A stretch of DNA of 64,000 nt from Streptomyces aureus (GTDB lineage Bacteria > Actinomycetota > Actinomycetes > Streptomycetales > Streptomycetaceae). The notes under the pieces are model-generated. The model saw only the letters and a program-made list of their open reading frames with translations, had not been told where the DNA came from and did not search any database. Location: contig NZ_JNZD01000006.1 in the NCBI RefSeq assembly GCF_000725495.1, forward strand, positions 62,001-126,000. The letters run 5' to 3'. Position numbers and translations under genes: made by a program. Each line of letters starts with the position of its first letter. The stretch's first letter is position 1. Below are positions 1 through 9,198 of the stretch, in pieces.

Positions 1-196
1 GGGGATGCGGGAGGGCCGGGCGAACGGCAGTGTGGGGGCACGTGGTCCGACGCCGGGCAGCGCTCCGGTGCAGCCAGAGGCGCTGCGGCCAGGTATCGGC
101 AGCGGCACGCCCACCTCACAGCCCGGGCGGCTCACACAGTCCGGGCCTCCCCGCGGCGGCGGCCCGGCCGCATGCGGGACCGCGTTCGGAATGCGC
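1..196. other. left-edge non-coding or unassigned stretch
   Basis: I see no convincing gene here. Short open frames occur in several phases, as expected at this GC content, but none has a ribosome binding site or family motif. It is either the 3' spacer of the monooxygenase gene on the minus strand or the end of a gene outside the window. Confidence 0.4.
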
Positions 197-1306
197 TCAG
201 CCCGGCTGGAAGAACGCGAGCACCTTGCGAGCCGCACCCGGTGATGTCAGCAGGTCGTGCATCCTCGCGGACATCCGGGCGGCGGCACCGGCGCGTTCGA
301 ACATCTCGCGTTCGTACGCCTTGACGGCGGCCGGGACGTCGCCCGGATGCGCCGCCAGGGCGAGAGCGAGCTGGGCTCCGTCCAGCAGGGCCATGTTGGC
401 GCCCTCCCCCACCGGCGGCATCAGGTGCGCGGCGTCGCCGATCAGCGTGACGTCCGGTGCCGAGGGCCAGTTCAGGCCGACCGGGAGGGTGGTGATCGCC
501 CGCGGCACGACCATGTCGTCGCAGGCCGCGATCAGCGCGTGGAAGCGTGCGTCCCAGCCCGGGAGCAGCTCGATCAGCCGTGCCCGGGCGGCGGCCGGGT
601 CGTCGAGGGGGATCCGGCTCGTGGCGAACCAGTCCTCGGGAGTGTTGTAGAGGCCGAGGCCTATACGGACGCGGCCGTCGCCGTTGCGCTGGGCCGCGAG
701 GGAGATGCCGTCGCCCAGCACCCAGTAGGTGCCCCGGCCGACCATCGCGGCGAGGTCGGGGTACGTGCGGTCGATGTCGGGGATGCCGATCTCGACGACG
801 TTGTGCCCGATGTGCGCGGGGCGGGCGTCGGTGAGCAGCGGGCGGACCCGGGACTGTGCGCCGTCCGCGCCGACCAGCAGGTCGTACGGGGCGCTGGTGC
901 CGTCGGCGAAGTGCAGCCGGCCCTCCTCGGCGGAGGTGAAGGCGTGTCCCCAGCGCACAACGCCTTCCGGGAGGGAGTCCAGCAGAAGGGCGCGCAGGTC
1001 TGCACGGTCGACCTCGGGCCGTAGGAGCGGGGCGTCGTCGGGCGTGTCCTCCTGGAGCAGCAGGGTTCCGTCCGGTTCGAGAAGGCGCATGTCCTGGCCC
1101 TCGCCGCGGGCGATGGTGTGGAACCGGTCGATCAGCCGGGCCTCGCGCAGGGCGCGTTGGCCGGAGTGGATGTCGAGCATGCCGCCCTGACCGCGTGCGT
1201 CGCGTGAGGTCTCACGTTCGTAGACGACGCAGTCCATGCCGTTCACGTGCAGCACCCGGGCCAGGGCCAGGCCGCCGAGCCCGGCTCCGACGATGGCGAT
1301 GGTCAT
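197..1306 (-). CDS. FAD-dependent monooxygenase (TetX/PHBH type)
   Basis: Predicted flavin monooxygenase that would use NAD(P)H and O2 to hydroxylate an aromatic or polyketide-like substrate in the cytoplasm. The N-terminus MTIAIVGAGLGG carries the Rossmann GxGxxG motif for FAD. A second motif, GADGAQSRVR (about residues 150-160), is the DG motif, and GDAAHLMPPVGEGAN (about residues 290-305) is the GD motif that contacts the FAD ribityl chain and covers NADPH entry. The start at 1306 follows an AAGGGGG ribosome binding site; the frame runs 12 codons further upstream without such a site. About 369 aa is normal for the family. It faces the TetR gene at 1375 across two operator-like palindromes, so repression by that TetR is likely. 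Substrate unknown; TetX-type drug inactivation is possible but unproven. Confidence 0.9.
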   Translation of the reverse strand: MTIAIVGAGLGGLALARVLHVNGMDCVVYERETSRDARGQGGMLDIHSGQRALREARLIDRFHTIARGEGQDMRLLEPDGTLLLQEDTPDDAPLLRPEVDRADLRALLLDSLPEGVVRWGHAFTSAEEGRLHFADGTSAPYDLLVGADGAQSRVRPLLTDARPAHIGHNVVEIGIPDIDRTYPDLAAMVGRGTYWVLGDGISLAAQRNGDGRVRIGLGLYNTPEDWFATSRIPLDDPAAARARLIELLPGWDARFHALIAACDDMVVPRAITTLPVGLNWPSAPDVTLIGDAAHLMPPVGEGANMALLDGAQLALALAAHPGDVPAAVKAYEREMFERAGAAARMSARMHDLLTSPGAARKVLAFFQPG

Positions 1307-1318
1307 GAGGCCCCCTTC

Positions 1319-1348
1319 GATACACCGTATGAGTCGATACACTGTATC
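1319..1348. promoter_or_regulatory. paired TetR-type operators between divergent genes
   Basis: GATACACTGTATC at 1336-1348 is a perfect 6+1+6 palindrome. A related copy, GATACACCGTATG, lies at 1319-1331. They sit 13-42 bp upstream of the monooxygenase start and 27-56 bp upstream of the TetR start, which is the usual arrangement for a TetR protein repressing itself and its neighbour. Binding is inferred. Confidence 0.7.
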
Positions 1349-1374
1349 GCCTCGATGCGAGGTACTGTGGCGCC

Positions 1375-2055
1375 ATGTTGGTGTGGGAGAGACCGGAGCC
1401 GCAGGAGAGACCGGCTCCGGTCCCGCTGAGCCGGGAACGGATCGTGCGGGCGGCGATCCGGCTGGCCGACGCGGACGGCCTGGACGCGGTGTCCCTGCGC
1501 AAGGTCGCCACCGAGCTGGACGTCCGTCCGATGCGCCTGTACAGCTACATCGACAGCAAGGACGAGCTGCTCGACCTCATGGTCGACGCCGCCTACGCCG
1601 AGATCAGACCGACCGGGGACACCTGGCGGGAGGTCCTGCGGTCCCTGGCCGAATCCACCCGGCACACCGTCCACGAACACGAATGGTTCGCCGACCTCCT
1701 CGGCGGCCGCCCCCAGCTCGGGCCGCATGCGCTGGCCTGCGGGGAGAGTGTGGTCGCCGCGCTCGACGGCGTCGGCCTGGACGCCGTGATGCCGGCGGTC
1801 GGGGCGGTCAACGCCTACGTGATCGGCGCGGTGCGTCGGGAGATCGCCGGGCAGCGCGCCGAGCGGGCCACCGGGATGGACGAGAAGCGCTGGCAGGCCG
1901 AGCTCGGGCCCTATCTGCGGCGGCAGTTCGCCACCGGCCGGTTTCCCGCGCTGTCCACCGTGGTACGCGACGCGGCCCATCTGGACGCCGACGAAACCTT
2001 CCGGATCGGCCTGGAGTGCCTGCTCGACGGCATCGAGGCACGCATTTCGCGCTGA
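1375..2055 (+). CDS. TetR/AcrR family transcriptional regulator
   Basis: One-component repressor, 226 aa. An N-terminal extension rich in Pro and Glu (residues 1-19) precedes the helix-turn-helix: SRERIVRAAIRLADADGLD, then LRKVATELDVRPMRLYSYI, which ends in the typical Y-x-Y/H recognition helix followed by KDELLDLMVD. The C-terminal two-thirds resembles the TetR_C ligand domain of drug-responsive members. It is divergent from the flavin monooxygenase at 197-1306 with two palindromes between them. Together these suggest a ligand-induced oxidase in which the regulator senses the enzyme's substrate. Confidence 0.9.
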   Translation: MLVWERPEPQERPAPVPLSRERIVRAAIRLADADGLDAVSLRKVATELDVRPMRLYSYIDSKDELLDLMVDAAYAEIRPTGDTWREVLRSLAESTRHTVHEHEWFADLLGGRPQLGPHALACGESVVAALDGVGLDAVMPAVGAVNAYVIGAVRREIAGQRAERATGMDEKRWQAELGPYLRRQFATGRFPALSTVVRDAAHLDADETFRIGLECLLDGIEARISR

Positions 2056-2294
2056 CGAGGCGGGTCGGACCGGTCCGCGGACGCACGCCGGGTGAGCGAC
2101 CCGGGAGGAGCACCGCGCGGAGAGCCCCCGTTCTCCCGGCGGCCGAGCCCTCCGCGCTGTTCAAGGCCCACGCTGCCCCCCGATTCGCACGGGCGGCCGG
2201 TCGCCGTTGGTCCGGCCCCGGAGGACCGGCGGCGGTTCGCTCCGGATGGCGGGCATCGGGCGGCAACGGTCTGATGCCGAGCGGCCGGCCCGGG

Positions 2295-3368
2295 TCATGG
2301 ACGTAGGAACTGTGCGGCGTCGGCGCCCCAGGCGCGCAGGTCGTCCATGTGATGGGCGGTCTTCATCCGTGCGCCGGGGATCACCGAGGCCAGTGTCTCG
2401 GCGGTCGACAGCGGGTGGCCCGGGTCGCCCGTCCAGGGCAGGATCAGGACCGGCATCCGCAGCCCGGCCAGCGCCTCCTTGGCCGGCAGGTCGGACGCGG
2501 CGGCGCCGCGCAGGATCGCGGGGAGCAGGTCCGCGTCGGCCTCGATGGGGAACGGGAAGCCCGGCGCACCCCGGTAGGGATCCGGTACGGGGGCCGCGGC
2601 AAGGGCGGTGTCGATGACCCCGGCCCCGTGTTCCTCCACCAGATCGGCCAACTGCTCGTAGGCGGCGGCCTGCTGGGGTCGGCTCTCCCAGGCCGTGGGA
2701 GGTGCCGTGAGCACGAGGCGGTCGAAGCGGTGCGGGGCCATGACCGCGGCGTGGAGCAGGGTGGCGGTACCCAGGGAGAGTCCGATGCCGGCGACCGGCG
2801 CGTCCGGGGAGACCACGTCGAGGAGAGTGAGCAGGTCGCGGGCGAGCCGGGGGAAGCGGAAGTCGTCCGGGACGGGCTGTCCGGTGGAGCGGCCGTGGCC
2901 ACGGGCGTCGTAGCGGACCAGCTGCCGGCCCGCGGCGGCCACGGGGCTCCAGTCGAAGGCGCCGAACGACTCCGGGGTCAGGCTGCTGCTGCACAGGGGG
3001 TGGGCCCAGACGGCGGCCGGTCCACTGCCCGTCCGGGTCCAGGCGAGACGGGCACCGGGAACATCGGCCTCGTTCCAGGCGGGGTGGGAGTCGGGGGTGG
3101 TGGTCTCGTCCCACCCGGTGGGACGGGTGTCCGTGACGATGGTCTCGCGTCGTGCGGCGTGAGCGTCGGTCGTGGAGGTCTCGCGCACGGCGCGGCCGGC
3201 CTGGGACTTGGACGTCTCGCTCCCTTCGCGGCCGGCGCCGGATGTGGAGGTCTCGCTCCTGGGGGCGAGGGCGCCGGGGGCCGTGGAGGTCTCGCTTCCG
3301 GGAGCATGGGCGCCGGGGGCCGTGGTCTCGTGCTGGTGGGATGCCTGGGTGCGGGTTTCGTCGAGCAT
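2295..3368 (-). CDS. alpha/beta hydrolase with repetitive N-terminal extension
   Basis: Predicted serine hydrolase. The catalytic fold occupies roughly the last 265 residues. It has the nucleophile elbow GIGLSLGTA (G-x-S-x-G), an acid in the TGDPGHPLS region and a histidine in the AHHMDDL segment near the C-terminus. The first ~100 residues are unusual: seven or more copies of a 12-13 residue unit built around ETST/ETTT (DNA period 36 or 39 bp, 3103-3330), always a multiple of three. The ATG at 3368 is the first Met after a long Met-free stretch. A start inside or after the repeats cannot be excluded, so the extension may be untranslated. It is divergent from the XRE regulator at 3455. Substrate unknown. 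Confidence 0.75.
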   Translation of the reverse strand: MLDETRTQASHQHETTAPGAHAPGSETSTAPGALAPRSETSTSGAGREGSETSKSQAGRAVRETSTTDAHAARRETIVTDTRPTGWDETTTPDSHPAWNEADVPGARLAWTRTGSGPAAVWAHPLCSSSLTPESFGAFDWSPVAAAGRQLVRYDARGHGRSTGQPVPDDFRFPRLARDLLTLLDVVSPDAPVAGIGLSLGTATLLHAAVMAPHRFDRLVLTAPPTAWESRPQQAAAYEQLADLVEEHGAGVIDTALAAAPVPDPYRGAPGFPFPIEADADLLPAILRGAAASDLPAKEALAGLRMPVLILPWTGDPGHPLSTAETLASVIPGARMKTAHHMDDLRAWGADAAQFLRP

Positions 3369-3454
3369 GGATCGATCATGTGCCCGGCAGGGGGCCCTGT
3401 GGCAGGCCGGGTCTCTCCCGGGGAGAGGTTCTCCCTGGCAGGAATCGTGGCAGG

Positions 3455-4291
3455 GTGGCAGATGTGGACGGAGATCAGTTGGCGCAGTTTCTGCGCATGA
3501 GGCGTGCGGCGGTCCAACCGGCCGACGCCGTCGGGGGTTTGCGCAGGGTGGCGGGGCTCCGTCGCGAGGAGGTCGCCGAACGCGCCGGCATCTCGCTGGA
3601 CTACTACACACGGCTGGAGCAGAACCGCACCAGCAGGCCCTCGGCTCAGGTAGTCGCGTCTCTCGCGACGGCGCTGGAGATGACCGAACCGCAGCGGGCC
3701 CATCTCCACCGGCTGGCGGACCATCCCGTGCAGCCCGCTCCCTCCCAAGTCCTGGAGCCCGAGCCCGCGTTGCTCCGCGTCCTGGAGCAGCTCACCGCCG
3801 TACCGGCGCACATCATGACCGATCTCGGCGAGACGCTCGCGCAGAACCGGCTGTCCGTCGCCCTGTTCTCGGACGCGTCGCGGTACACGGGCGCGAGCCG
3901 CAGTACGTACTACCGCTGGTTCACGGATCCCGCCGCACGCGAGGTGTTCACGGAGGAGACCCGGGACCAGGAGACCCGTGCCCGCGTGGCCGATCTGCGG
4001 GCGACCCTGGTGCGCCGGTCCGACGCGGCGGCCCGGGACCTGGTCGCGCAATTGCTGCGGGAGAGCCCCGAGTTCGAGGAACTGTGGGCCGCGCACGAGG
4101 TGTCGGCGCGCTTCACGCAGCGCAAGCGGGTCGTCGGACCGACCGGCGTGCTCGAGCTGTACGCGCAGTTCCTCAGCGCCGGCACTGCGCATCAGATCCT
4201 GGTGGTGTTCACCCCGGCCGACGGCACGGACGCGGCCGAACGACTGCGGGGCATCGGCGAGTTGTCGGGGTCGGCGGCGGGTACGGACTGA
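3455..4291 (+). CDS. XRE-family regulator with MmyB-like ligand domain
   Basis: Helix-turn-helix regulator of about 278 aa. An N-terminal HTH_3/HTH_31 domain (RVAGLRREEVAERAGISLDYYTRLEQ...) is followed by the larger MmyB-like (MLTR) domain, recognisable by LAQNRLSVALFSD, YYRWFTDPAAREVF and the arginine-rich helical C-terminus. This class commonly controls a divergently transcribed dehydrogenase or hydrolase, here the alpha/beta hydrolase at 2295-3368. I chose GTG at 3455, which is preceded by GGCAGG; GTG at 3464 is a near-equal alternative. The effector is unknown. Confidence 0.88.
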   Translation: MADVDGDQLAQFLRMRRAAVQPADAVGGLRRVAGLRREEVAERAGISLDYYTRLEQNRTSRPSAQVVASLATALEMTEPQRAHLHRLADHPVQPAPSQVLEPEPALLRVLEQLTAVPAHIMTDLGETLAQNRLSVALFSDASRYTGASRSTYYRWFTDPAAREVFTEETRDQETRARVADLRATLVRRSDAAARDLVAQLLRESPEFEELWAAHEVSARFTQRKRVVGPTGVLELYAQFLSAGTAHQILVVFTPADGTDAAERLRGIGELSGSAAGTD

Positions 4292-4487
4292 CGCGACCGC
4301 GCGACCACCCTGCGGCCGGCGACCGCCCAGGGCGGACGTGAAGAGCCGCACACGGGAGTTGGTGCCGGTCGTGCCGGACCGGGTGTCCTCATGTGGGACA
4401 GGTAGGGTACCCCGGGCAGTTGGGGGCGGTTTGGGCGAGACAAAACCGTACGGAAGAAGAAGGCACCGAACCGTTGAGGCAAGAGCG

Positions 4488-7286
4488 TTGAACGTACCGG
4501 ACGTGAAACCGACCGAGGCGCATCATGCCGAGGCGCACCGCGGCGACGGGTCTCGTACCGAGGGGCCAGGTGCCGAGGTACGTCGTGCCGGGTATTCCGG
4601 GGCCAACGAGCCGTTTCTCCCGGCGCGTTGCCGAAGGGCGGCGGACCTGCTGCGTCTGCTGACCGGAGTGCTCGGCATCGCCCTGCTCCTGGTCGTGGCC
4701 TGGGGCGCGCACGCCACCACCTCCGGTGTCGAGCACGACGTCTCGCGCAGCACCACCGCCCACACCTCCCGCCATCTGATCGACTTCCTCGGCTCCCCCG
4801 CCAACCTGGCCGTGCTCCTCGTCCCGGTCCTGTTCGCCCTCGAGCGGCTCCTGCGCCGGGACGGTGCGCGGGTGGCCGACGGCGTCCTGGCGGCCGTCCT
4901 CGCGCACGGCGCCGCGCTCGGCACCGGCTTGTGGGTGACGCGGTACGCGCCCTTCGCCGTCCATGACGCGCTCACCCGGGTCGCGCCCGGCGGCGGTGTC
5001 ACGGACCCCGTGCACGGCTATGTCGCTCCGGTCGTCGCCTTCATGACGGCGGTGGGCACGGCGCGCCGTCCTCGCTGGCGGGCGACGCTGTGGACCGTGC
5101 TCGTCCTGAACGCCTTCACGACGCTGGCCGGCGGGTACACCACGCTGTCCTCCGTCGTACTCACGCTGCTGATCGGCTGGAGCGTGGGCTGCGGCACGCT
5201 GTACGCCGTCGGCACGCCGAACGTGCGGCCCACCACCCTCACGCTCCTGGCCGCGCTGCGGCGGGCCGCTTTCACGCCTATCGCCGCCCGGCAACTGGAG
5301 GATCCAGCCTCCTCCCCCGCGGGCCGAGGCCGTCGCTACCGTGTGACCCGCGAGGACGGGGCGCCGCTCGACGTCACGGTCGTCGACCGGGAACAGCAGG
5401 CACACGCCTTCATGCACCAGGCCTGGCGCCAGGTGCTGATGCGCCCGATCAGCGAGCGCGGCAGTCTCCAGTCGCTGCGCCAGAGACTGGAGCAGGAGAC
5501 ACTGCTGGCGTACGCGGCCGTCGCGGCGGGGGCGCGCACGCCGAGGCTGATCGGCGGCTTCGAGCTCGGCCCCGACGCGGTGATGCTCGTCCACGAGCAC
5601 GCCGAGGCGCGGCCCCTGGACCTGCTGACCGACGAGGAGGTCGGCGACGCGGTCCTCGACGGGGTCTGGGACCAGGTGCGCCTCCTGCACGCACGCCGTA
5701 TCGCCCACCGGCGGCTGACCGGGGACTCGCTGCTGGTGGACGGCTCGGGCGGGGTCCTCCTCACCGGGCTGGGCCGCGGAGAGATCGCGGCCGGGGACAT
5801 CCTGCTGCGGATGGACACGGCGCAACTGCTGACGACGCTCGCGCTGCGGGTGGGCCCCGAGCGGGCGGTCGCCTCGGCGACACGGGTGCTGGGGCCGGAC
5901 GCCGTCGCGGGGAGCCTGCCGATGCTCCAGCCGATCGCGCTCAGCCGCTCCACCCGTACGACACTGCGCCGGCTCGCCGGGGAACGCGCGGAACGCGAGC
6001 GCCAGGCGGCTGCGCAGGCCGTCGGCACTCCGAAGGACGACTCCCAGCACGCCGTCACGTCGAGCCCCGGCGGCACAGGGGACGACCCCGCGGACGGCGA
6101 TACCGCGCACACCGACACACCGGACGGCCGCACCACACACACCGACCGCGCGGACGGCGACACCGAACACGGCAGCCCCCCGGACGCCGGCACCCCGCAC
6201 GGCAAGACCCGGGACACTATCCCCACACAGGCCAAGGCCCAGGACGCCGACACCCTGGACAGCGGCACCTCAGAGCACACCCCGGAAGACGACCCTCTGG
6301 CGCTCATCCGCCGCCAGGTCCTCCTCATGCGCCCGGAGGCACCCGTCGCCCCGGCCCGGCTGGAGCGGATCAGACCGCGCACCCTGGTCACACTCGTCGG
6401 CGGGGTCGCCGTCGCCAGCTATCTGCTCTCCCAGCTGGTCACGCTCGACCTCAACGCCCTGATCGAGCAGGCGAACTGGACCTGGGCCGTCCTCGCGCTG
6501 GCCTTCTCCGCCCTGACCTACGTGGCGGCGGCGATGACTCTGCTCGGCTTCGTCCCCGAGAAGGTCCCCTTCGGGCGGACCGTCCTGGCCCAGCTCGCCT
6601 CGTCGTTCGCCCTCGCCCCGGCCGCCGTCGGCGGCATCGCGCTCAACACCCGTTTCCTGCAGCGCAACCAGGTCAGGCCCGGGTTCGCGGTGGCTAGCGT
6701 GGGCGCCTCGCAGCTGGCCGGCGGCGTGGGCCATGTGCTCCTCATCGTCGTCTTCGGCTACGCGACGGGCACCCAGGACACGACGCTGCTCTCCCCGTCG
6801 AGCGCGACCACGGTGATCGGCGGGCTGCTCGCCGCCACCGTCCTCGCCCTGGCGGTCGCCGCCGTCCCGCCGCTGCGCAGATTCGTCACCACCCGGGTAC
6901 GGGCCCTGTTCTCGGGGGTGCTGCCGCGCCTGCTCGACCTGTTGCAGCAACCCGCCAAGCTGGTCACCGGGTTCGGCGGCATCCTGCTGCTCAACCTCGC
7001 CTACATCGCCTGTCTGGACGCCTCGGTACGGGCGTTCGGCCACTCCATCGGCTTCGCGCCCCTGGCCTTCGCCTACCTCGTGGGCAGCGCCGCAGGCTCG
7101 GCCATCCCCACCCCGGGCGGGATCGGCGGTGTCGAGACGGCGCTCGCCAGCGCCCTGACCCTGGCCGGACTTCCGGCGTCCGCCGCGTTCTCCGCCGTGC
7201 TGCTGTACCGGCTTCTCACCTTCTGGCTCCCGGTGCTCCCGGGATGGCTCGCCTTCAGCCATCTGGTCCGAAAGCAGCTGCTCTAG
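4488..7286 (+). CDS. kinase-like / flippase-like (LPG synthase TM) membrane protein
   Basis: Large integral membrane protein of about 932 aa. Residues ~45-235 hold several hydrophobic helices in a PAP2-like arrangement. Residues ~280-500 form a degenerate protein-kinase-like domain; HRRLTGDSLLVDGSGGVLLTG resembles a worn catalytic loop and DFG region. Residues ~504-604 are a hydrophilic linker with six 10-residue DGDT-type repeats (DNA 6093-6272, 30-bp period). Residues ~620-932 match the UPF0104/LPG_synthase_TM family, with TPGGIGGVETAL near the end. Related proteins translocate or modify lipids, but this role is unproven. TTG at 4488 is the best start, after a purine-rich leader; the open frame continues further upstream through the XRE gene, which is unlikely to be coding. 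Confidence 0.8.
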   Translation: MNVPDVKPTEAHHAEAHRGDGSRTEGPGAEVRRAGYSGANEPFLPARCRRAADLLRLLTGVLGIALLLVVAWGAHATTSGVEHDVSRSTTAHTSRHLIDFLGSPANLAVLLVPVLFALERLLRRDGARVADGVLAAVLAHGAALGTGLWVTRYAPFAVHDALTRVAPGGGVTDPVHGYVAPVVAFMTAVGTARRPRWRATLWTVLVLNAFTTLAGGYTTLSSVVLTLLIGWSVGCGTLYAVGTPNVRPTTLTLLAALRRAAFTPIAARQLEDPASSPAGRGRRYRVTREDGAPLDVTVVDREQQAHAFMHQAWRQVLMRPISERGSLQSLRQRLEQETLLAYAAVAAGARTPRLIGGFELGPDAVMLVHEHAEARPLDLLTDEEVGDAVLDGVWDQVRLLHARRIAHRRLTGDSLLVDGSGGVLLTGLGRGEIAAGDILLRMDTAQLLTTLALRVGPERAVASATRVLGPDAVAGSLPMLQPIALSRSTRTTLRRLAGERAERERQAAAQAVGTPKDDSQHAVTSSPGGTGDDPADGDTAHTDTPDGRTTHTDRADGDTEHGSPPDAGTPHGKTRDTIPTQAKAQDADTLDSGTSEHTPEDDPLALIRRQVLLMRPEAPVAPARLERIRPRTLVTLVGGVAVASYLLSQLVTLDLNALIEQANWTWAVLALAFSALTYVAAAMTLLGFVPEKVPFGRTVLAQLASSFALAPAAVGGIALNTRFLQRNQVRPGFAVASVGASQLAGGVGHVLLIVVFGYATGTQDTTLLSPSSATTVIGGLLAATVLALAVAAVPPLRRFVTTRVRALFSGVLPRLLDLLQQPAKLVTGFGGILLLNLAYIACLDASVRAFGHSIGFAPLAFAYLVGSAAGSAIPTPGGIGGVETALASALTLAGLPASAAFSAVLLYRLLTFWLPVLPGWLAFSHLVRKQLL
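6093..6272 (+). repeat. six 30-bp tandem units inside the flippase-like gene
   Basis: Six consecutive 30-bp units encode decapeptides beginning DG, DG, DG, DA, DT and DA, most with T at position 4 (for example DGDTAHTDTP, DGRTTHTDRA, DGDTEHGSPP). They form the charged linker between the kinase-like and flippase-like domains. The first four are well conserved and the last two degenerate. Copy number probably varies between strains. Confidence 0.7.
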
Positions 7287-7392
7287 CCCTTTCCGCCGAA
7301 CCTGCCCATAGAATCTGCCTGTTGGCCCCTTTCCCGAGCCGGCACCCTGTTCCACCCACTTGACCGAACGCCCGATGATCAAGGAGCTCAGG

Positions 7393-8403
7393 ATGCAGGA
7401 CCGGCCCGAGGACGTCCCGGCACAGACGCCGACGCAGGCGTCGCCCCCGCCCGGACCGGCCGCCCCTCCCGCGCCCGGGCCCGCACCGGAACCCCAACCA
7501 CGAGCGGACCAGCAGCCGTTCCCGTCGCCAAGACCGGAACCCGTACCGGGACCGGCCTCCGAGCCGAGCCCGTCAGCGCCCACGGTGGTGGCCCCGCTTC
7601 CGGCAGCACCGGCTCCGGCAGCTCCCCTTCCGGCGGCTCCGGCAGGGCACGTTCCAGCAGCGCCGGCCCCGATGGCGGCCGCCGGGTACGGCCCTTCTCC
7701 GGCCTACACTCAGGCCCAGCCGTACGGGTACGGCCAGCCGCCGGGCTTCCCTCCGCCCCCCGGAGCCAAGGGTGGCGCGGGGCGCGCGGTGCTGTGGGCC
7801 GTGGTCGGTGCGGTCGCCGCCTCCGCGCTGTGGGCCGCGGGCATCGTCGTGCTCGGCCCGCTGGGCGACAAGGCGGATCTCGCGGGGTACCAGGCCAAGT
7901 CCAACCTCTGCTCCTCGGTCGACTACACGGCCCTGCGCACCGAGTACACCCAGCAGGACAGTTCCCCCACGCACACCGCGCTGAAGCACAAGGCGATCGA
8001 CGAGAGCTCCTGCAGCATCTCCCTGAAGACGGCGTCCAGTTCCTCCTACGCCGACGCCTACCTCTCGGTGGAGATGGATCTGCACAAGAAGACCGATCCC
8101 GCCGCCGAGTTCACGGCCGTGTGGTCCGAGTACGGCCAGCGCTACCCGGACTACGAGGTGCAGAAGGTGTCGGGTTTCGGGGACGAGGCCTACCTGGTCA
8201 CCGAGGACACCACGTCCGGCGCGGGTACCAGCGGCAGCCGAGCGGTGATCCTCGCGGTGCGCGACGGCTGGATGACGTACCAGATGAACTGGAGCGTCTA
8301 CACGTCCACCTATGACAAGACCACTCCGCCCGAGGTCAGCGATGTCTCCCGATGGGTGAGGACCGACACGCGCTCGACCTTGGAGAACCTCCGGTCCGGC
8401 TGA
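7393..8403 (+). CDS. proline-rich single-pass membrane protein, unknown function
   Basis: Hypothetical protein of 336 aa. Residues 1-130 are very rich in Pro, Ala and Glu with a short YGYGQPPGFPPPPG segment. One transmembrane helix follows (AVLWAVVGAVAASALWAAGIVVL). The C-terminal ~195 residues, expected outside the membrane, contain two cysteines (SNLCSS and ESSCSI) that could form a disulfide, and end in a Ser/Thr-rich helical tail. The start at 7393 is supported by AAGGAG eight bases upstream; the frame extends 11 codons further. Actinobacterial proteins of this type are often called DUF or sensor-like membrane proteins, and no function can be assigned. It follows the flippase-like gene by about 100 bp on the same strand. 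Confidence 0.8.
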   Translation: MQDRPEDVPAQTPTQASPPPGPAAPPAPGPAPEPQPRADQQPFPSPRPEPVPGPASEPSPSAPTVVAPLPAAPAPAAPLPAAPAGHVPAAPAPMAAAGYGPSPAYTQAQPYGYGQPPGFPPPPGAKGGAGRAVLWAVVGAVAASALWAAGIVVLGPLGDKADLAGYQAKSNLCSSVDYTALRTEYTQQDSSPTHTALKHKAIDESSCSISLKTASSSSYADAYLSVEMDLHKKTDPAAEFTAVWSEYGQRYPDYEVQKVSGFGDEAYLVTEDTTSGAGTSGSRAVILAVRDGWMTYQMNWSVYTSTYDKTTPPEVSDVSRWVRTDTRSTLENLRSG

Positions 8404-8581
8404 CCCCACCGCGCGAGCACCGGCCTACCGCCGCCATGCAGACGGCACCGATGACGGAAACCGCAGTCTTAGAGCTGCGGTCCGTCATCGCCTGCGTCGT
8501 CCGTCTGCGCCAGATCCGCCATCCCGCCGGCGACGACGCATCGCCCGTACAGAGGGTCGTCGGCACCCCCAGTGACCGGGG

Positions 8582-9181
8582 TCAGGCCCCGGTCGTGTGC
8601 CTGGTGCGCCAGGTGTTCTTCTTGGACGTGTTCCCGCAGGTCTCCATGGAGCACCAACGCCGGTTCCCGGGACGGGAGGTGTCCAGGAACCAGGCGGCGC
8701 AGCGGGGCCCGGAGCATGCCCGTACCCGGCTCAGGGCGGGCGACGTGGCCAGGGTGACGGCGTCACGCGCGATGTCCGCGAGAACTGCGCCCACCGGGTC
8801 CTGCGCCGTGTGGACCGCCGCACCCGTGGCGTCGAGCCGTACGGCCGGAGTCGCGCCCGCGGCCACAGCGTTCAGCAGGTCGCGTTCGGCCGGGGGGCAG
8901 CCGGCCGGCCCGTCGTCGCCTCGGGCGGCCGTGAGCAGGGTGTGGACCGCTTCGCGCAGTGCCCGTGCCCTCAGGAGGACGGCCTCGTCCGGGACCGGGA
9001 CGACCGTATCCGCCGGGTAGGGCCCGAGCTGGGCGACCCAGTCGGCCAGGTCCCGGGCGGCGGCCAGTTCCTCGGTGGCCTCGTCCGTGCCGCGCAGCCG
9101 CAGGGTGCGCATGAAGTCGAGGCACAGCCGGCCCGCGCCGCTGCGGAAGCGTGCCGTCGTCGGTTCGGAAGGGGACGCCAT
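8582..9181 (-). CDS. ABATE / CGNR zinc-finger regulator
   Basis: Predicted DNA-binding regulator of 199 aa. The N-terminal ~140 residues match the ABATE (DUF1470) domain (GRLCLDFMRTLRLRG near the start). The C-terminus is a CGNR zinc finger: RVRACSGPRCAAWFLD, then GNRRWCSMETCGN and KK. The four cysteines and the CGN signature are visible. It starts at ATG 9181 and is divergent from the MFS exporter at 9315 across a strong palindrome at 9224-9244, so it probably controls that exporter and itself. Confidence 0.88.
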   Translation of the reverse strand: MASPSEPTTARFRSGAGRLCLDFMRTLRLRGTDEATEELAAARDLADWVAQLGPYPADTVVPVPDEAVLLRARALREAVHTLLTAARGDDGPAGCPPAERDLLNAVAAGATPAVRLDATGAAVHTAQDPVGAVLADIARDAVTLATSPALSRVRACSGPRCAAWFLDTSRPGNRRWCSMETCGNTSKKNTWRTRHTTGA

Positions 9182-9198
9182 GACAACCACCTTAGCGG

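Noticed and set aside
4389..6200. 603-codon minus-strand open frame
   Set aside because: It lies entirely opposite the kinase/flippase gene and has repetitive low-complexity sequence from the antisense of the DGDT linker.
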